A stretch of 36,185 nucleotides of DNA from Verrucomicrobiota bacterium. Its GTDB lineage: Bacteria; Verrucomicrobiota; Verrucomicrobiia; Limisphaerales; UBA8199. Below are positions 16,826 through 24,594 of this stretch, piece after piece; positions within the stretch are counted from its first letter, which is position 1; every line of letters begins with the position of its first letter. The stretch covers positions 1 through 36,185 of the forward strand of contig JARKQH010000339.1 of the NCBI GenBank assembly GCA_029974925.1, written 5' to 3'. The position numbers and the translations under genes are program-made. The notes under the pieces were generated by a model. It made no database searches, was not told the DNA's origin, and saw only the letters and a list, made by a program, of their open reading frames with translations.

Positions 16826-16987
16826 GGAAGCCTAAGGTGCGCTCAACATAGTGAGAGCCCCCGCCTTTGTCAACGGATGCAAAGCGCCGATGCAAAGCGC
16901 CTGAAGAAATCCTCCTCGAAAGCGAAACCGGCGCCGGAAGGGGGCCGCCACTGCTTCCCGGCGCAGCGCCCCCGCGGCGCGCGGGGC

Positions 16988-17788
16988 TCAGGCGCCTGCA
17001 GGCACAAAAGCGAAGGCGCCGTAGCCCACCACCCGGCTGGGCGACCCCGCAGTGTCGCCAGAGTTGCGCAAATCCAGCGTTTGGACCCGGAGATCATGCC
17101 CCCGGGCGGCGGCGAGCAGGCCGCGAATCGGGATGCGGCCGCAGGCTTGTTCCTCACTGATGTCCTCCGGACGCAAGCCTTCAATCGCTTTGGCCGTGGC
17201 CCGGTCCACGCGCCGCGCGGTGGGCGAATCCAGATAATGACTCAGGTCAGAGCTGATCACGAACCGGGTCTCGGGTCCGCCCCAGAGCGCTTCGAGCACG
17301 GCGCAAACCTCGGAGTCGGAAGCCTGGCCGGCGAGCACGGGCACGATTGAGAAGCGGTTCAGCACCGTCTGGAGAAACGGCAACTGCACCTCGAGCGAAT
17401 GCTCGTTAGTGTGTGCCTCATCCAGGAGCTGCACGCGTGGCAAAGCCAGCAGACGCTGGAGGGCTTCGCGGTCCACCGGCACCTCGCCCAAGGGGGTCTC
17501 AAACGCCTCGCTGGAGGGCAGGGCCAGACCCCGGAAGGGCACGAAATGCGAGGGACCCACCAAAACGACCCGCCGAATGGTGTCCCGGGCCGCTGCCCAT
17601 GAGGCATAGGCCGAGGCGGCGATGGGGCCGGAATAAACGTAACCGGCGTGGGGGGCGATGATCGCTTTGGGGTCCCCGCCCGTCCGGGGGGCGGTGGCGA
17701 GGAACGATTGAATCATCTGGCGCAGGGAAGCCGCGTCCGCCGGATAAAAACGTCCGGCAACGGCGGCGGGACGGATGCGGGTTTTCAT
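16988..17788 (-). CDS. amrB: AmmeMemoRadiSam system protein B (MEMO-like)
   Basis: A 266-residue MEMO1-family protein, homologous to a fold related to class III extradiol dioxygenases. The four residues corresponding to the metal site of human MEMO1 are present: H47 (APHAGYVYSG), H81 (VGPSHF), H184 (SSDLSHYLD) and C216 (ACGR). NEHSLEVQLPFLQ and the terminal VVGYGAFAF are also diagnostic. The frame is open far upstream, but the ATG at 17786-17788 begins exactly at the family N-terminus (RPAAVAGRFYP). The stop of the radical SAM partner is 26 bp upstream, so the two are almost surely co-transcribed. The biochemical role of the bacterial system is not firmly established as far as I know. Confidence 0.93.
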   Translation of the reverse strand: MKTRIRPAAVAGRFYPADAASLRQMIQSFLATAPRTGGDPKAIIAPHAGYVYSGPIAASAYASWAAARDTIRRVVLVGPSHFVPFRGLALPSSEAFETPLGEVPVDREALQRLLALPRVQLLDEAHTNEHSLEVQLPFLQTVLNRFSIVPVLAGQASDSEVCAVLEALWGGPETRFVISSDLSHYLDSPTARRVDRATAKAIEGLRPEDISEEQACGRIPIRGLLAAARGHDLRVQTLDLRNSGDTAGSPSRVVGYGAFAFVPAGA

Positions 17789-17814
17789 TGGGGTTGCGGT
17801 TTGTGGAGTGACTT

Positions 17815-19005
17815 TCACAGGCGAATCCGGCGCGGAAAGCGGTTGAAGGAATCCAGGCCGGCGGGCGCGGGCGCAGTCTCCGCAGCCCAAAGGCCGGGGA
17901 TGGCGGTTCCGCACCTGGGGCATCTGCCGTCGGCGCTCAGACCATAGGCCCTCACGCAGAAGCCGTGCCGGGAGATCAAGGTCTCGTGGCAACCCGGACA
18001 CCGGGTGTCTTCCCAATGCCCCACCCGTCCGGGAGCGTTGCCGGCATAGACGAAGCGCAGCCCCTCGGCCGCGCCGATCTCGGCCGCGCGGATCAGTTGT
18101 GCCGCGGTGGTGGGGGGCGGGCCGGTCAGCTTGTAGTCGGGATGGAACGCCGTCACATGCCAGGGGATGTCGCGGCTGACCGAAGCCAGGAATCGCGCCA
18201 GGTCGCGCAGCTCGGCCTCGCTGTCGTTGAAGCCGGGGACAAGGAGGGTGACCACCTCGAGCCACAGGCCTCGCGCATGCACCATGCGAATGGATTCCAG
18301 GACGTGGTCAAGGGTTCCGCCCAGGGTGCGGTACCGCTGGGCGTTGAAGCCTTTCAAATCAATTTTATAAGCCACTATCCAGGGCTGGAGAAAATCGAGG
18401 GCTTCCGGGGTGGCGTTGCCGTTGGAAACGAAGGCGCAGGCCATTCCGGCGGCCCGGGCCTCCTGGAAAACCGCCACCGCCCATTCGGCGGTGATGAGCG
18501 GCTCGTTGTAGCTCGAGACCGCCAGGCGCGCGTTGGCGCGGCGCCCGGCGGCGACCAGTTGGGCGGGGGTGACCTCCTCGATCGGGGCCCGCGAGGCCGG
18601 GTCCCGCAGGGCCTGGCTGGTCACCCAGTTCTGGCAATAGGAACAATGGAAGTCGCAGCCCAGCATCCCGAACGTCAGGGCATTGCTGCCCGGGTAAACG
18701 TGGTAGAAAGGCTTCTTCTCCACCGGGTCGCATTGCGCCCCCGCCACGTAGCCGAAGGGCACGTGAAGCTGGCCACCCCGGTTGAAACGGACTTTGCAGA
18801 TGCCGCGCCGCCCCTCGGCAATCAGACAGCGGTGTCCGCAGGCCAGGCAGCGGACGCGGCCATTCTCCGCCCGCCAGAGGGTGCCGACGACCGTGTGGCG
18901 GTCCAGCGCCTCGGCCAGCGTTGAGCCGGCCGCCGCCGAACCCGTCGCGGTCCTGGCCGCCGCGGACGGCGCGGCCGGACCGGAATTGGATGGCAACGTT
19001 CGCAT
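17815..19005 (-). CDS. amrS: AmmeMemoRadiSam system radical SAM enzyme
   Basis: A 396-residue radical SAM protein of the family that accompanies MEMO and AMMECR1 homologues. The 4Fe-4S/SAM motif is C117-DFH-C121-SY-C124. An N-terminal cysteine cluster (C53, C56, C60, C70) and a C-terminal ribbon-like set (CPGC ... CPRC, about 340-375) look like additional metal-binding modules. Family landmarks include GTLWRAENGRVRCLACGHRC, SYNEPLITAEW, YKIDLKGFN and WHVTAFHPDYKLTGPPPT. The first 30 or so residues are Ala/Ser-rich and may not be translated; no better in-frame ATG is evident before the conserved domain. It forms an operon with the MEMO-like gene. The reaction is unknown. Confidence 0.92.
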   Translation of the reverse strand: MRTLPSNSGPAAPSAAARTATGSAAAGSTLAEALDRHTVVGTLWRAENGRVRCLACGHRCLIAEGRRGICKVRFNRGGQLHVPFGYVAGAQCDPVEKKPFYHVYPGSNALTFGMLGCDFHCSYCQNWVTSQALRDPASRAPIEEVTPAQLVAAGRRANARLAVSSYNEPLITAEWAVAVFQEARAAGMACAFVSNGNATPEALDFLQPWIVAYKIDLKGFNAQRYRTLGGTLDHVLESIRMVHARGLWLEVVTLLVPGFNDSEAELRDLARFLASVSRDIPWHVTAFHPDYKLTGPPPTTAAQLIRAAEIGAAEGLRFVYAGNAPGRVGHWEDTRCPGCHETLISRHGFCVRAYGLSADGRCPRCGTAIPGLWAAETAPAPAGLDSFNRFPRRIRL

Positions 19006-19120
19006 AAAGCCCGGAAGCCGGACAGGGTAATTTCGCGCCCGAAAGGTTGTCTGTCAAAGTCCCGAGACGCGCGCCTGCGGCCGGCGGGGTGGGGAGCCGG
19101 CGCTGCCGTTTGTCCCACGC

Positions 19121-19528
19121 TCAAGCCGGCGCTTTGTCGGGGGAAATGGGGCTGCCGCAGGAGAAGCAGTAGTTGGAATGGGGCGGGCAGCGGATGGCGC
19201 AATGCGGGCACTCGAGATGCGCCTGGGCGTGGCGGTGATGGATGACCAGGTTGCGGATGTAAGGAATCCAGGTGAAGAGGTAGGCAAAAATGAAGACCGA
19301 ATCCCGCTGGCGAAACGAATAAATCAACAGCAGAAGCGAGCCGGTCAGACTCAGCCACCAGAAGGCGGTGGGCACCACAACCCGTTTCAGCTTCTCGGTG
19401 GCATACCATTGCACGAAGAAACGCGAGAAAAACACGGCGTTGCCCGTCCACCCCACAACCTTCCAGACGCTCCATTCGATGCCCAGAAACTTGCCGTGGT
19501 GCCAAATCAGGTCGGTGAGCCATTCCAT
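19121..19528 (-). CDS. LpxB N-terminal-domain-like membrane protein with C-terminal zinc ribbon
   Basis: A 135-residue protein. Residues about 20-95 match the lipid-A-disaccharide synthase N-terminal domain family: WKVVGWTGNAVFFSRFFVQWYATEK, VVPTAFWWLSLTGSLLLLIYSF, DSVFIFAYLFTWIPYIRNL. Three transmembrane helices are likely. Stand-alone proteins of this domain are common and are not themselves glycosyltransferases. The tail is unusual: C107-PH-C110, C114, and C121-FS-C124 form a zinc-ribbon-like module after the last helix. It lies on the same strand as the radical SAM gene, 115 bp upstream, so it may or may not be in that operon, and it is divergent from threonine aldolase. Function is unknown; a role in lipid or envelope metabolism is a guess from the domain name. 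Confidence 0.82.
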   Translation of the reverse strand: MEWLTDLIWHHGKFLGIEWSVWKVVGWTGNAVFFSRFFVQWYATEKLKRVVVPTAFWWLSLTGSLLLLIYSFRQRDSVFIFAYLFTWIPYIRNLVIHHRHAQAHLECPHCAIRCPPHSNYCFSCGSPISPDKAPA

Positions 19529-19615
19529 ACGCGCGCGAGTTTAGGCCAATCCGACCAAACCGGAAGCGCAAATCGCCCCTTTTCAACCCCGGCGCGGCAA
19601 CGCTACCCTTGGCGC

Positions 19616-20689
19616 ATGAAGTCAGTGACAGCGGCACGCGCGCGGCATTTTGCCAGTGATAATTATGCGGGGATTTGTCCCGAGGCCTTTGCGGCGATGG
19701 TCGAGGCCAACCGGGGCCACGAGGTGAGTTATGGCGACGATTCGTGGACGCAAAAAGCGTCGGACCTGCTGCGGGAGGTGTTCGAGACCCCCTGCGAGGT
19801 GTTTTTCGTGTTCAACGGGACGTCGGCCAACTCGCTGGCCCTGGCCTCGCTCTGCCAGTCTTACCACAGCATCTTGTGCCACGAGGGCGCGCATGTGGAG
19901 ACCTCGGAGTGCGGGGCGCCGGAGTTTTTCGCCAACGGTACCAAGGTTTTGCTGCTGCCGGGCGCCCAGGGGAAGGTCAACGTGGACGCGATTGCCCAGG
20001 CGGTGAACAAGCGGACCGACATTCATTATCCCAAACCGCGGGTGCTGAGCCTCACGCAGGGAACGGAAGTGGGAACGGTTTATTCGCTGGCCGAATTGAA
20101 CACGCTGGCCGAGGCCGCCCGCCGTTACCAACTGCGAATCCACATGGACGGCGCGCGCTTCGCCAATGCGGTGGCGTCGCTGGGGGTGAGTCCGAAGGAG
20201 GTGACGTGGCAGGCGGGGGTGGACGTCCTGTGCTTTGGCGGAACGAAGAACGGCCTGGCGGTGGGCGAGGCGGTGGTTTTTTTCAATCCCGAGCTGGCGC
20301 GAGAATTTGACTATCGCTGCAAACAGGGGGGCCAGTTGGCTTCCAAGATGCGGTTCCTCTCGGCGCCCTGGGTCGGCCTGCTGCAGGACGGGGCGTGGTT
20401 GCGGCACGCGGCGCACAGCAACGCCATGGCCCGGCGCCTGGAAGCGGCGCTGCGCGGGGTGCCGGGCGTCGAGATTGCCTACCCCGTCCAGACCAACTCG
20501 GTGTTTGCCCGCCTGCCCGAGCCGGTGATCGAGGGCCTGCACGCGCGCGGCTGGCGGTTTTACACGCACGTGGGCGGCTGGGAGGAATCGCGCCTCATGT
20601 GCAGTTGGGACACGACGCCGGAGGACGTGGACGCGTTCGCGGCGGACCTCCGCGAGTTGGCGATGGCCGCCGGCGGCGCAACGTGCTAG
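19616..20689 (+). CDS. Low-specificity L-threonine aldolase-like PLP enzyme
   Basis: A 357-residue fold-type I PLP enzyme of the threonine aldolase/beta-eliminating lyase family, expected to split L-threonine or L-allo-threonine into glycine and acetaldehyde in the cytoplasm. Visible features: FASDNYAGICPEAFAAM at the start, the GDDSWTQKASDLLREVF block, FNGTSANSLAL, HVETSECGAPEF, the PLP-interacting D178 in HMDGARFANA, and the Schiff-base lysine K211 in CFGGTKNGL. The length is typical (333-360). The frame is open upstream, but the ATG at 19616 directly precedes the family N-terminus. The gene for a glycosyltransferase follows within about 11 bp. Related enzymes act on other beta-hydroxy amino acids. 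Confidence 0.92.
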   Translation: MKSVTAARARHFASDNYAGICPEAFAAMVEANRGHEVSYGDDSWTQKASDLLREVFETPCEVFFVFNGTSANSLALASLCQSYHSILCHEGAHVETSECGAPEFFANGTKVLLLPGAQGKVNVDAIAQAVNKRTDIHYPKPRVLSLTQGTEVGTVYSLAELNTLAEAARRYQLRIHMDGARFANAVASLGVSPKEVTWQAGVDVLCFGGTKNGLAVGEAVVFFNPELAREFDYRCKQGGQLASKMRFLSAPWVGLLQDGAWLRHAAHSNAMARRLEAALRGVPGVEIAYPVQTNSVFARLPEPVIEGLHARGWRFYTHVGGWEESRLMCSWDTTPEDVDAFAADLRELAMAAGGATC

Positions 20690-20700
20690 ACTTGCATCGT

Positions 20701-21537
20701 GTGACGGAACCGAGCCTGCTGCTCCTCATTCCCGCTTATAACGAAGCGCGCCGCATCGAACCGGTGCTGCGCGACTACGGGCGTTATTTCCAGGAGCATT
20801 ACCGCGGGAAATTCCAACTGGTGGTGGTGCTCAATGGCTGCCGCGACAACACCCTCGAGGTGGTGCGGCGGGTGGCCGTGGACTTTCCGGCGATCAGCAC
20901 GCTGGAGTTCGCGGACCCGATCGGCAAAGGCGGCGCGCTGATTGAAGGGCTCAAGCTGGCGCCGCTGGCGGATTTGATTGGTTACGTGGACGCGGACGGG
21001 GCGACGCCTCCCCAGGCGTTTCACGACCTGGTGAAGCGCGCGGGCGAGGCCGACTGCGTGATTGGCTCGCGCTGGCTGCCGGGGTCGGTCCTGCACGTCG
21101 AGCAAAGCGGCCGGCGCCGGTTCGCCAGCCGCGTGTTCCACCTGATCGTGGAGCTGCTGTTCGGCATGCACATTCGCGACACCCAGTGCGGCGCCAAAGT
21201 CATGCACCGCAAGGCGGTCGAGGCCATCCATCCCTCGCTGCGCATCGCCGACATGGCGTTTGACATCAACCTGCTCTACTCGTTGAAACACGCCGGTTAT
21301 CGCGTGCTGGAGGTGCCCACCGAATGGACCGACAAGATCGGTTCGAAAGTCACCCTGTTCCGCACCTCGCTGACGATGTTTCTGTCGGTCATCCGCATTC
21401 GCCTGATTTATTCGCCGTTCTACCGCTGGCTGCGGCCGTTGCGGCCGCTGGAGACCTGGATTTACCGCAAGCTGCGCGCGCCGCAGCCCCTGCCCGGTCC
21501 GCCCGGCGACGGCTCGAACTTGAAAACGAACCCGTAA
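20701..21537 (+). CDS. GT2 family glycosyltransferase (dolichyl-phosphate sugar synthase-like)
   Basis: A 278-residue GT-A-fold glycosyltransferase of family 2. The N-terminus reads LLLLIPAYNEARRIEPVL, then VVVLNGCRDNT, a GKGGALIEGLKLA block, and the metal-binding D97-A-D99-G motif. DCVIGSRWLPGS and the DTQCGAKVMHRKAVEAI segment are characteristic of dolichyl-phosphate mannose/glucose synthases and bacterial undecaprenyl-phosphate relatives. There is no obvious C-terminal transmembrane pair. The start is uncertain: GTG at 20701 follows the threonine aldolase stop by 11 bp, while another GTG at 20683 would overlap it; neither has a good Shine-Dalgarno. A role in cell-surface glycan assembly is likely; donor and acceptor are unknown. 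Confidence 0.87.
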   Translation: MTEPSLLLLIPAYNEARRIEPVLRDYGRYFQEHYRGKFQLVVVLNGCRDNTLEVVRRVAVDFPAISTLEFADPIGKGGALIEGLKLAPLADLIGYVDADGATPPQAFHDLVKRAGEADCVIGSRWLPGSVLHVEQSGRRRFASRVFHLIVELLFGMHIRDTQCGAKVMHRKAVEAIHPSLRIADMAFDINLLYSLKHAGYRVLEVPTEWTDKIGSKVTLFRTSLTMFLSVIRIRLIYSPFYRWLRPLRPLETWIYRKLRAPQPLPGPPGDGSNLKTNP

Positions 21538-21629
21538 ACGGCGGCTTGTCCCGCCGGTCATCAAGAGATAAAGAACGGGCTGCGGCAACCGGCTGGCGGA
21601 TTGCTGCGCCCGGAAAACCGGCCTGATTT

Positions 21630-23102
21630 ATGAACTGTGTGCGATGTCTCTCCCGGGGCCTTGGGCAGGTTGCATCCGTCCTGGTGTTGACGGCGAGCTG
21701 GGTGCTTGCGGCCCCGGCCGCCGCGCCGCTTCAACTGCACCCGGATAACCCCCATTACTTCCTCTTTCGCGGCAAGCCGACGGTCCTCATTACTTCGGGC
21801 GAACATTACGGGGCGGTTTTGAACCTCGATTTCAATTACGCCCGGTACTTGGAAACGCTCGAGCGTGAGGGAATGAACGGGACGCGGACCTGGGCGGGGG
21901 CCTACTGCGAACCGCCGTCCGCCTTCAACATCGCCAGCAACACCCTGGCGCCCCTGCCCGGGCGGTTCATCTGCCCCTGGGCTCGCAGTGGAGAGCCGGG
22001 TTACGTCAACGGCGGCAACAAGTTTGACCTCACCCGCTGGGACCCGGCCTATTTCGAGCGCCTGAAGGATTTCATGCAAGTCGCCGCGAAACACGGGGTG
22101 ATTGTGGAACTGAACCTGTTCTGTCCCTTTTACGAGGAGGGGATGTGGCGGCTCAGCCCGATGAATGCCCTCAACAATGTCAACCAGGTCGGCGCCGTCG
22201 CCCGTACGAACGTGTACACCCTGGACAAACATGGGGGCCTGCTCCGGTTCCAGGAGGCAATGGTCCGCCAATTGGTTCGGGAGCTCAAAGACTTCGACAA
22301 TCTTTACTACGAAATCTGCAACGAACCCTATTTCGGCGGCGTGACCCTCGAGTGGCAGCATCATATCGCCGGCGTGATCCGGTCGGCCGGGAACGAACTG
22401 GGGGTGCGGCACCTGATTTCGCAGAACATTGCCAATCATCAAGCGAAAGTCGAGAAACCGCATCCGGAGGTCTCGATCCTCAATTTTCATTACGCGGCCC
22501 CGCCCGACACGGTGGCGATGAATTACCACTTGGACCGGGTCATTGGGGATAATGAAACCGGCTTTCGCGGCACGAATGACGCCGCGTATCGCATGGAAGC
22601 ATGGGATTTCATCGTCGCCGGCGGGGGGCTTTTCAACAATCTCGATTACTCTTTCATTGCGGGAAGGGAGGATGGGACGTTTCTGTATCCGGCCTCCCAG
22701 CCGGGGGGCGGCAGCCCCACACTGCGACGGCAGCTCCGGGTCCTGCGGGAGGTGCTTGAGGGCTTTGATTTCATCCACATGCGCCCGGACCCTTCCGTGC
22801 TGCGCGGCACCTTCCCCGCCGGCGTCACCGCCCGGGCCTTGGTCAAGCCCTCGCAGGATTACCTGGTTTACATCCGGTCCGGCCTGGGCGATCCGAAGCG
22901 TGTTCGGCAGACCCGGTTCAAAGGGGGAGAGATTGTTTTGGAACTCGAGCTTCCCGGCGGCACCTTCCATGCCGAGTGGATTGATCCCAAAGCGGGAACA
23001 CCGGTGAAACGGGACCGCTTCGCGCACACGGCGGGACGCCGGGGATTCGAAGCGCCGGCGTTTGAAGACGATATCGCGCTGACCGTGCGGAAGAACAACT
23101 GA
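21630..23102 (+). CDS. Exported TIM-barrel glycoside hydrolase-like protein (GH5/clan GH-A type)
   Basis: A 490-residue exported protein (signal peptide about 1-30, LVLTASWVLAAPAAA). The body looks like a retaining clan-A (beta/alpha)8 glycosidase: YYEICNEPYFGG has the Asn-Glu pair of the acid/base (E232), NFHYA (286-290) resembles the GH5 active-site His-x-Tyr, and VIGDNETGF provides E309 as candidate nucleophile. The spacing of 77 residues between the two glutamates is plausible. A beta-sandwich-like C-terminal part (about 400-490) follows. I cannot assign it to a characterised family; DUF4038/DUF5060-type proteins are the nearest in feel. It lies 93 bp after the glycosyltransferase and 13 bp before a GNAT gene. 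Substrate unknown. Confidence 0.7.
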   Translation: MNCVRCLSRGLGQVASVLVLTASWVLAAPAAAPLQLHPDNPHYFLFRGKPTVLITSGEHYGAVLNLDFNYARYLETLEREGMNGTRTWAGAYCEPPSAFNIASNTLAPLPGRFICPWARSGEPGYVNGGNKFDLTRWDPAYFERLKDFMQVAAKHGVIVELNLFCPFYEEGMWRLSPMNALNNVNQVGAVARTNVYTLDKHGGLLRFQEAMVRQLVRELKDFDNLYYEICNEPYFGGVTLEWQHHIAGVIRSAGNELGVRHLISQNIANHQAKVEKPHPEVSILNFHYAAPPDTVAMNYHLDRVIGDNETGFRGTNDAAYRMEAWDFIVAGGGLFNNLDYSFIAGREDGTFLYPASQPGGGSPTLRRQLRVLREVLEGFDFIHMRPDPSVLRGTFPAGVTARALVKPSQDYLVYIRSGLGDPKRVRQTRFKGGEIVLELELPGGTFHAEWIDPKAGTPVKRDRFAHTAGRRGFEAPAFEDDIALTVRKNN

Positions 23103-23115
23103 GGGGCGGGGCTTC

Positions 23116-23598
23116 GTGGCGATGAGACTCGAGACCGCAACCGAGAGCCACGTGCTGGAAATCATGGGATGGTTTCCCGACCTGGAGAGCTGCCGCAGGT
23201 GGGGCGGCCCGGACCTGCGGTTCCCTTTCACCGAAGCCACGTTCAAGCACGACGTTCGGTGGCGGGAGGTGCCCTCGTTCGCGCTGGTTGCCGCGGACAA
23301 CGAGTTGCTGGGCTTCGGGCAGTATTACCTGCGCCTGGGCCGGTGCCACCTGGCGCGGCTCGTGATCGCCCCGGCGCGGCGGGGTCGCCGTCTGGGCGCG
23401 CTGCTCATCGCCGAGCTGGGCCGCCGCGGCTGTCTGGAATTGGGTGTTTCGGCGTGTTCCTTGTTCGTCATGGCTGACAATGCCCCGGCCATCCGTCTCT
23501 ACACCCGTATGGGGTTTGTGCCGCAACCCTACCCGGAACCGCTGCCTTTTGAGGGCACCCTCTACCTGGTCGCTGCCGCGGATAAACTGCGGGTCTGA
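23116..23598 (+). CDS. GNAT family N-acetyltransferase
   Basis: A 160-residue acetyltransferase of the GNAT superfamily, transferring an acetyl group from acetyl-CoA to an amine. Motif A is recognisable: ARLVIAPARRGRRLGALLIAEL (about 84-105) contains the R-x-x-G-x-G/A-like pyrophosphate loop (R-R-G-R-R-L-G). The C-terminal part has SLFVMADNAPAIRLYTRMGFVPQP, the usual NxxAxxLYxxxGF block. The start is GTG at 23116 or ATG at 23122; GGGGCGGGG lies 7-15 bp upstream and fits the GTG slightly better. It is tightly downstream of the GH5-like gene, probably in the same transcript. Acceptor unknown; stand-alone GNATs of this size act on proteins, antibiotics or small amines. Confidence 0.85.
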   Translation: MAMRLETATESHVLEIMGWFPDLESCRRWGGPDLRFPFTEATFKHDVRWREVPSFALVAADNELLGFGQYYLRLGRCHLARLVIAPARRGRRLGALLIAELGRRGCLELGVSACSLFVMADNAPAIRLYTRMGFVPQPYPEPLPFEGTLYLVAAADKLRV

Positions 23599-23752
23599 GC
23601 GCCGGGGGCGGGCGGGGCCGTCCACGGCGCGGGCCATTGGGGGATTGACGGGGGGGCGGAAGGCTGTACAACGCCCGTGGTGATGGCGGACGGGGCGGAC
23701 TGGCTCCTGGACTCCGTGCGCTGCGTCCGCGCCTGGCCAAAGTTCGAAGAGC

Positions 23753-24568
23753 ATGAAGCGACAACGGCCGATCTTCCTTCCGGCCCGCCAGCGGGCCGCG
23801 GGCTTCACGCTGATTGAATTATTGGTTGTCATTGCGATCATTGCCATTCTGGCGGCGATGCTGTTGCCGGCGCTGAGCTCGGCCAAAATCAAGGCGCAAC
23901 AGGTGAATTGCACCAACAATCTGAAGCAACTGACGCTGTCGGGCTTCATGTACCTCAGCGATACGGGCAGGTTGTTTGCCTACTACCCTTACGACCCGAC
24001 GTATGTGAACACGCTGTGGATGGGCAGCCTGATGCGGTACCATGCGCAGGTCAGCGCGGTGCGGTTTTGCCCCGCGGCGGGGACAAACAAACCCGCGCCG
24101 AGCGGGTGGTATGGCACGGCGGACATCGGCTGGTTGTGGAACTCGACGCCGCCGATGCGGGGCAGCTATGCGATGAACGGATGGCTGTACGAGTCGGATC
24201 CGTATGCCGACCCCGCCAAGCAGTTCAAAAAGGAATCCCGGATCCAGCGCCCCTCGGAGACGCCGGCGTTCATGGATTCGATTTGGGTGGACCTCTGGCC
24301 TCAGGCAACAGACACGCCCGCCCGCAACCTTTACGCGGGAGAAATCAACAATGCCAGCAACCAGGGGCCGATCGGCCGCGTGACGATCGCCCGTCACGGC
24401 GGCAAAGGTCCCTTGAGCGCTCCCCGCAACCTGCCGCCGGGCGCTCCCCTGCCGGGTGCGGTGGTGATCGGCATGGCGGACGGCCGGGCGGCGCCGATCC
24501 GGCTGGAGGAGCTTTGGAAGCTGTACTGGCATTCGGACTACAAGCCGCCGGCTCAACGACCCAGATGA
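23753..24568 (+). CDS. Type II pseudopilin-like protein with prepilin cleavage/methylation motif
   Basis: A 271-residue protein with a textbook class III signal: a short basic leader ([17 protein letters not shown]) cleaved at G17|F18 by a prepilin peptidase, then [24 protein letters not shown] with E22 as the conserved Glu5 of the mature protein. The globular domain is much larger than a typical minor pseudopilin and resembles the abundant DUF1559-like proteins of Verrucomicrobia, Lentisphaerae and Planctomycetes, including a late ARHGGKG ... [24 protein letters not shown] block (an H-Xn-DG type ending). Its TGA overlaps an in-frame ATG of the sulfatase gene (ATGA at 24565-24568). No prepilin peptidase or secretion ATPase is in the window. 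Role is unknown; it may be a surface or secretion-associated fibre subunit. Confidence 0.9.
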   Translation: MKRQRPIFLPARQRAAGFTLIELLVVIAIIAILAAMLLPALSSAKIKAQQVNCTNNLKQLTLSGFMYLSDTGRLFAYYPYDPTYVNTLWMGSLMRYHAQVSAVRFCPAAGTNKPAPSGWYGTADIGWLWNSTPPMRGSYAMNGWLYESDPYADPAKQFKKESRIQRPSETPAFMDSIWVDLWPQATDTPARNLYAGEINNASNQGPIGRVTIARHGGKGPLSAPRNLPPGAPLPGAVVIGMADGRAAPIRLEELWKLYWHSDYKPPAQRPR

Positions 24569-24594
24569 CCCTGGATTCAATTCCCCTCCACTCG

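Noticed and set aside
17789-18265. N-terminal extension of the MEMO-like gene to 18265, giving 425 residues.
   Set aside because: This part overlaps the radical SAM gene in another frame and is Arg/Pro-rich. The conserved MEMO N-terminus starts at 17788.
21539-21556. Possible terminator hairpin (CGGCGG-CTTGTC-CCGCCG) after the glycosyltransferase gene.
   Set aside because: The stem is only 6 bp and no T-run follows. In GC-rich DNA such pairs are common by chance.
21561-23300. A 579-codon minus-strand open frame opposite the GH5-like gene.
   Set aside because: It is the complement of a clearly coding plus-strand frame with signal peptide and active-site motifs. No domains are seen.
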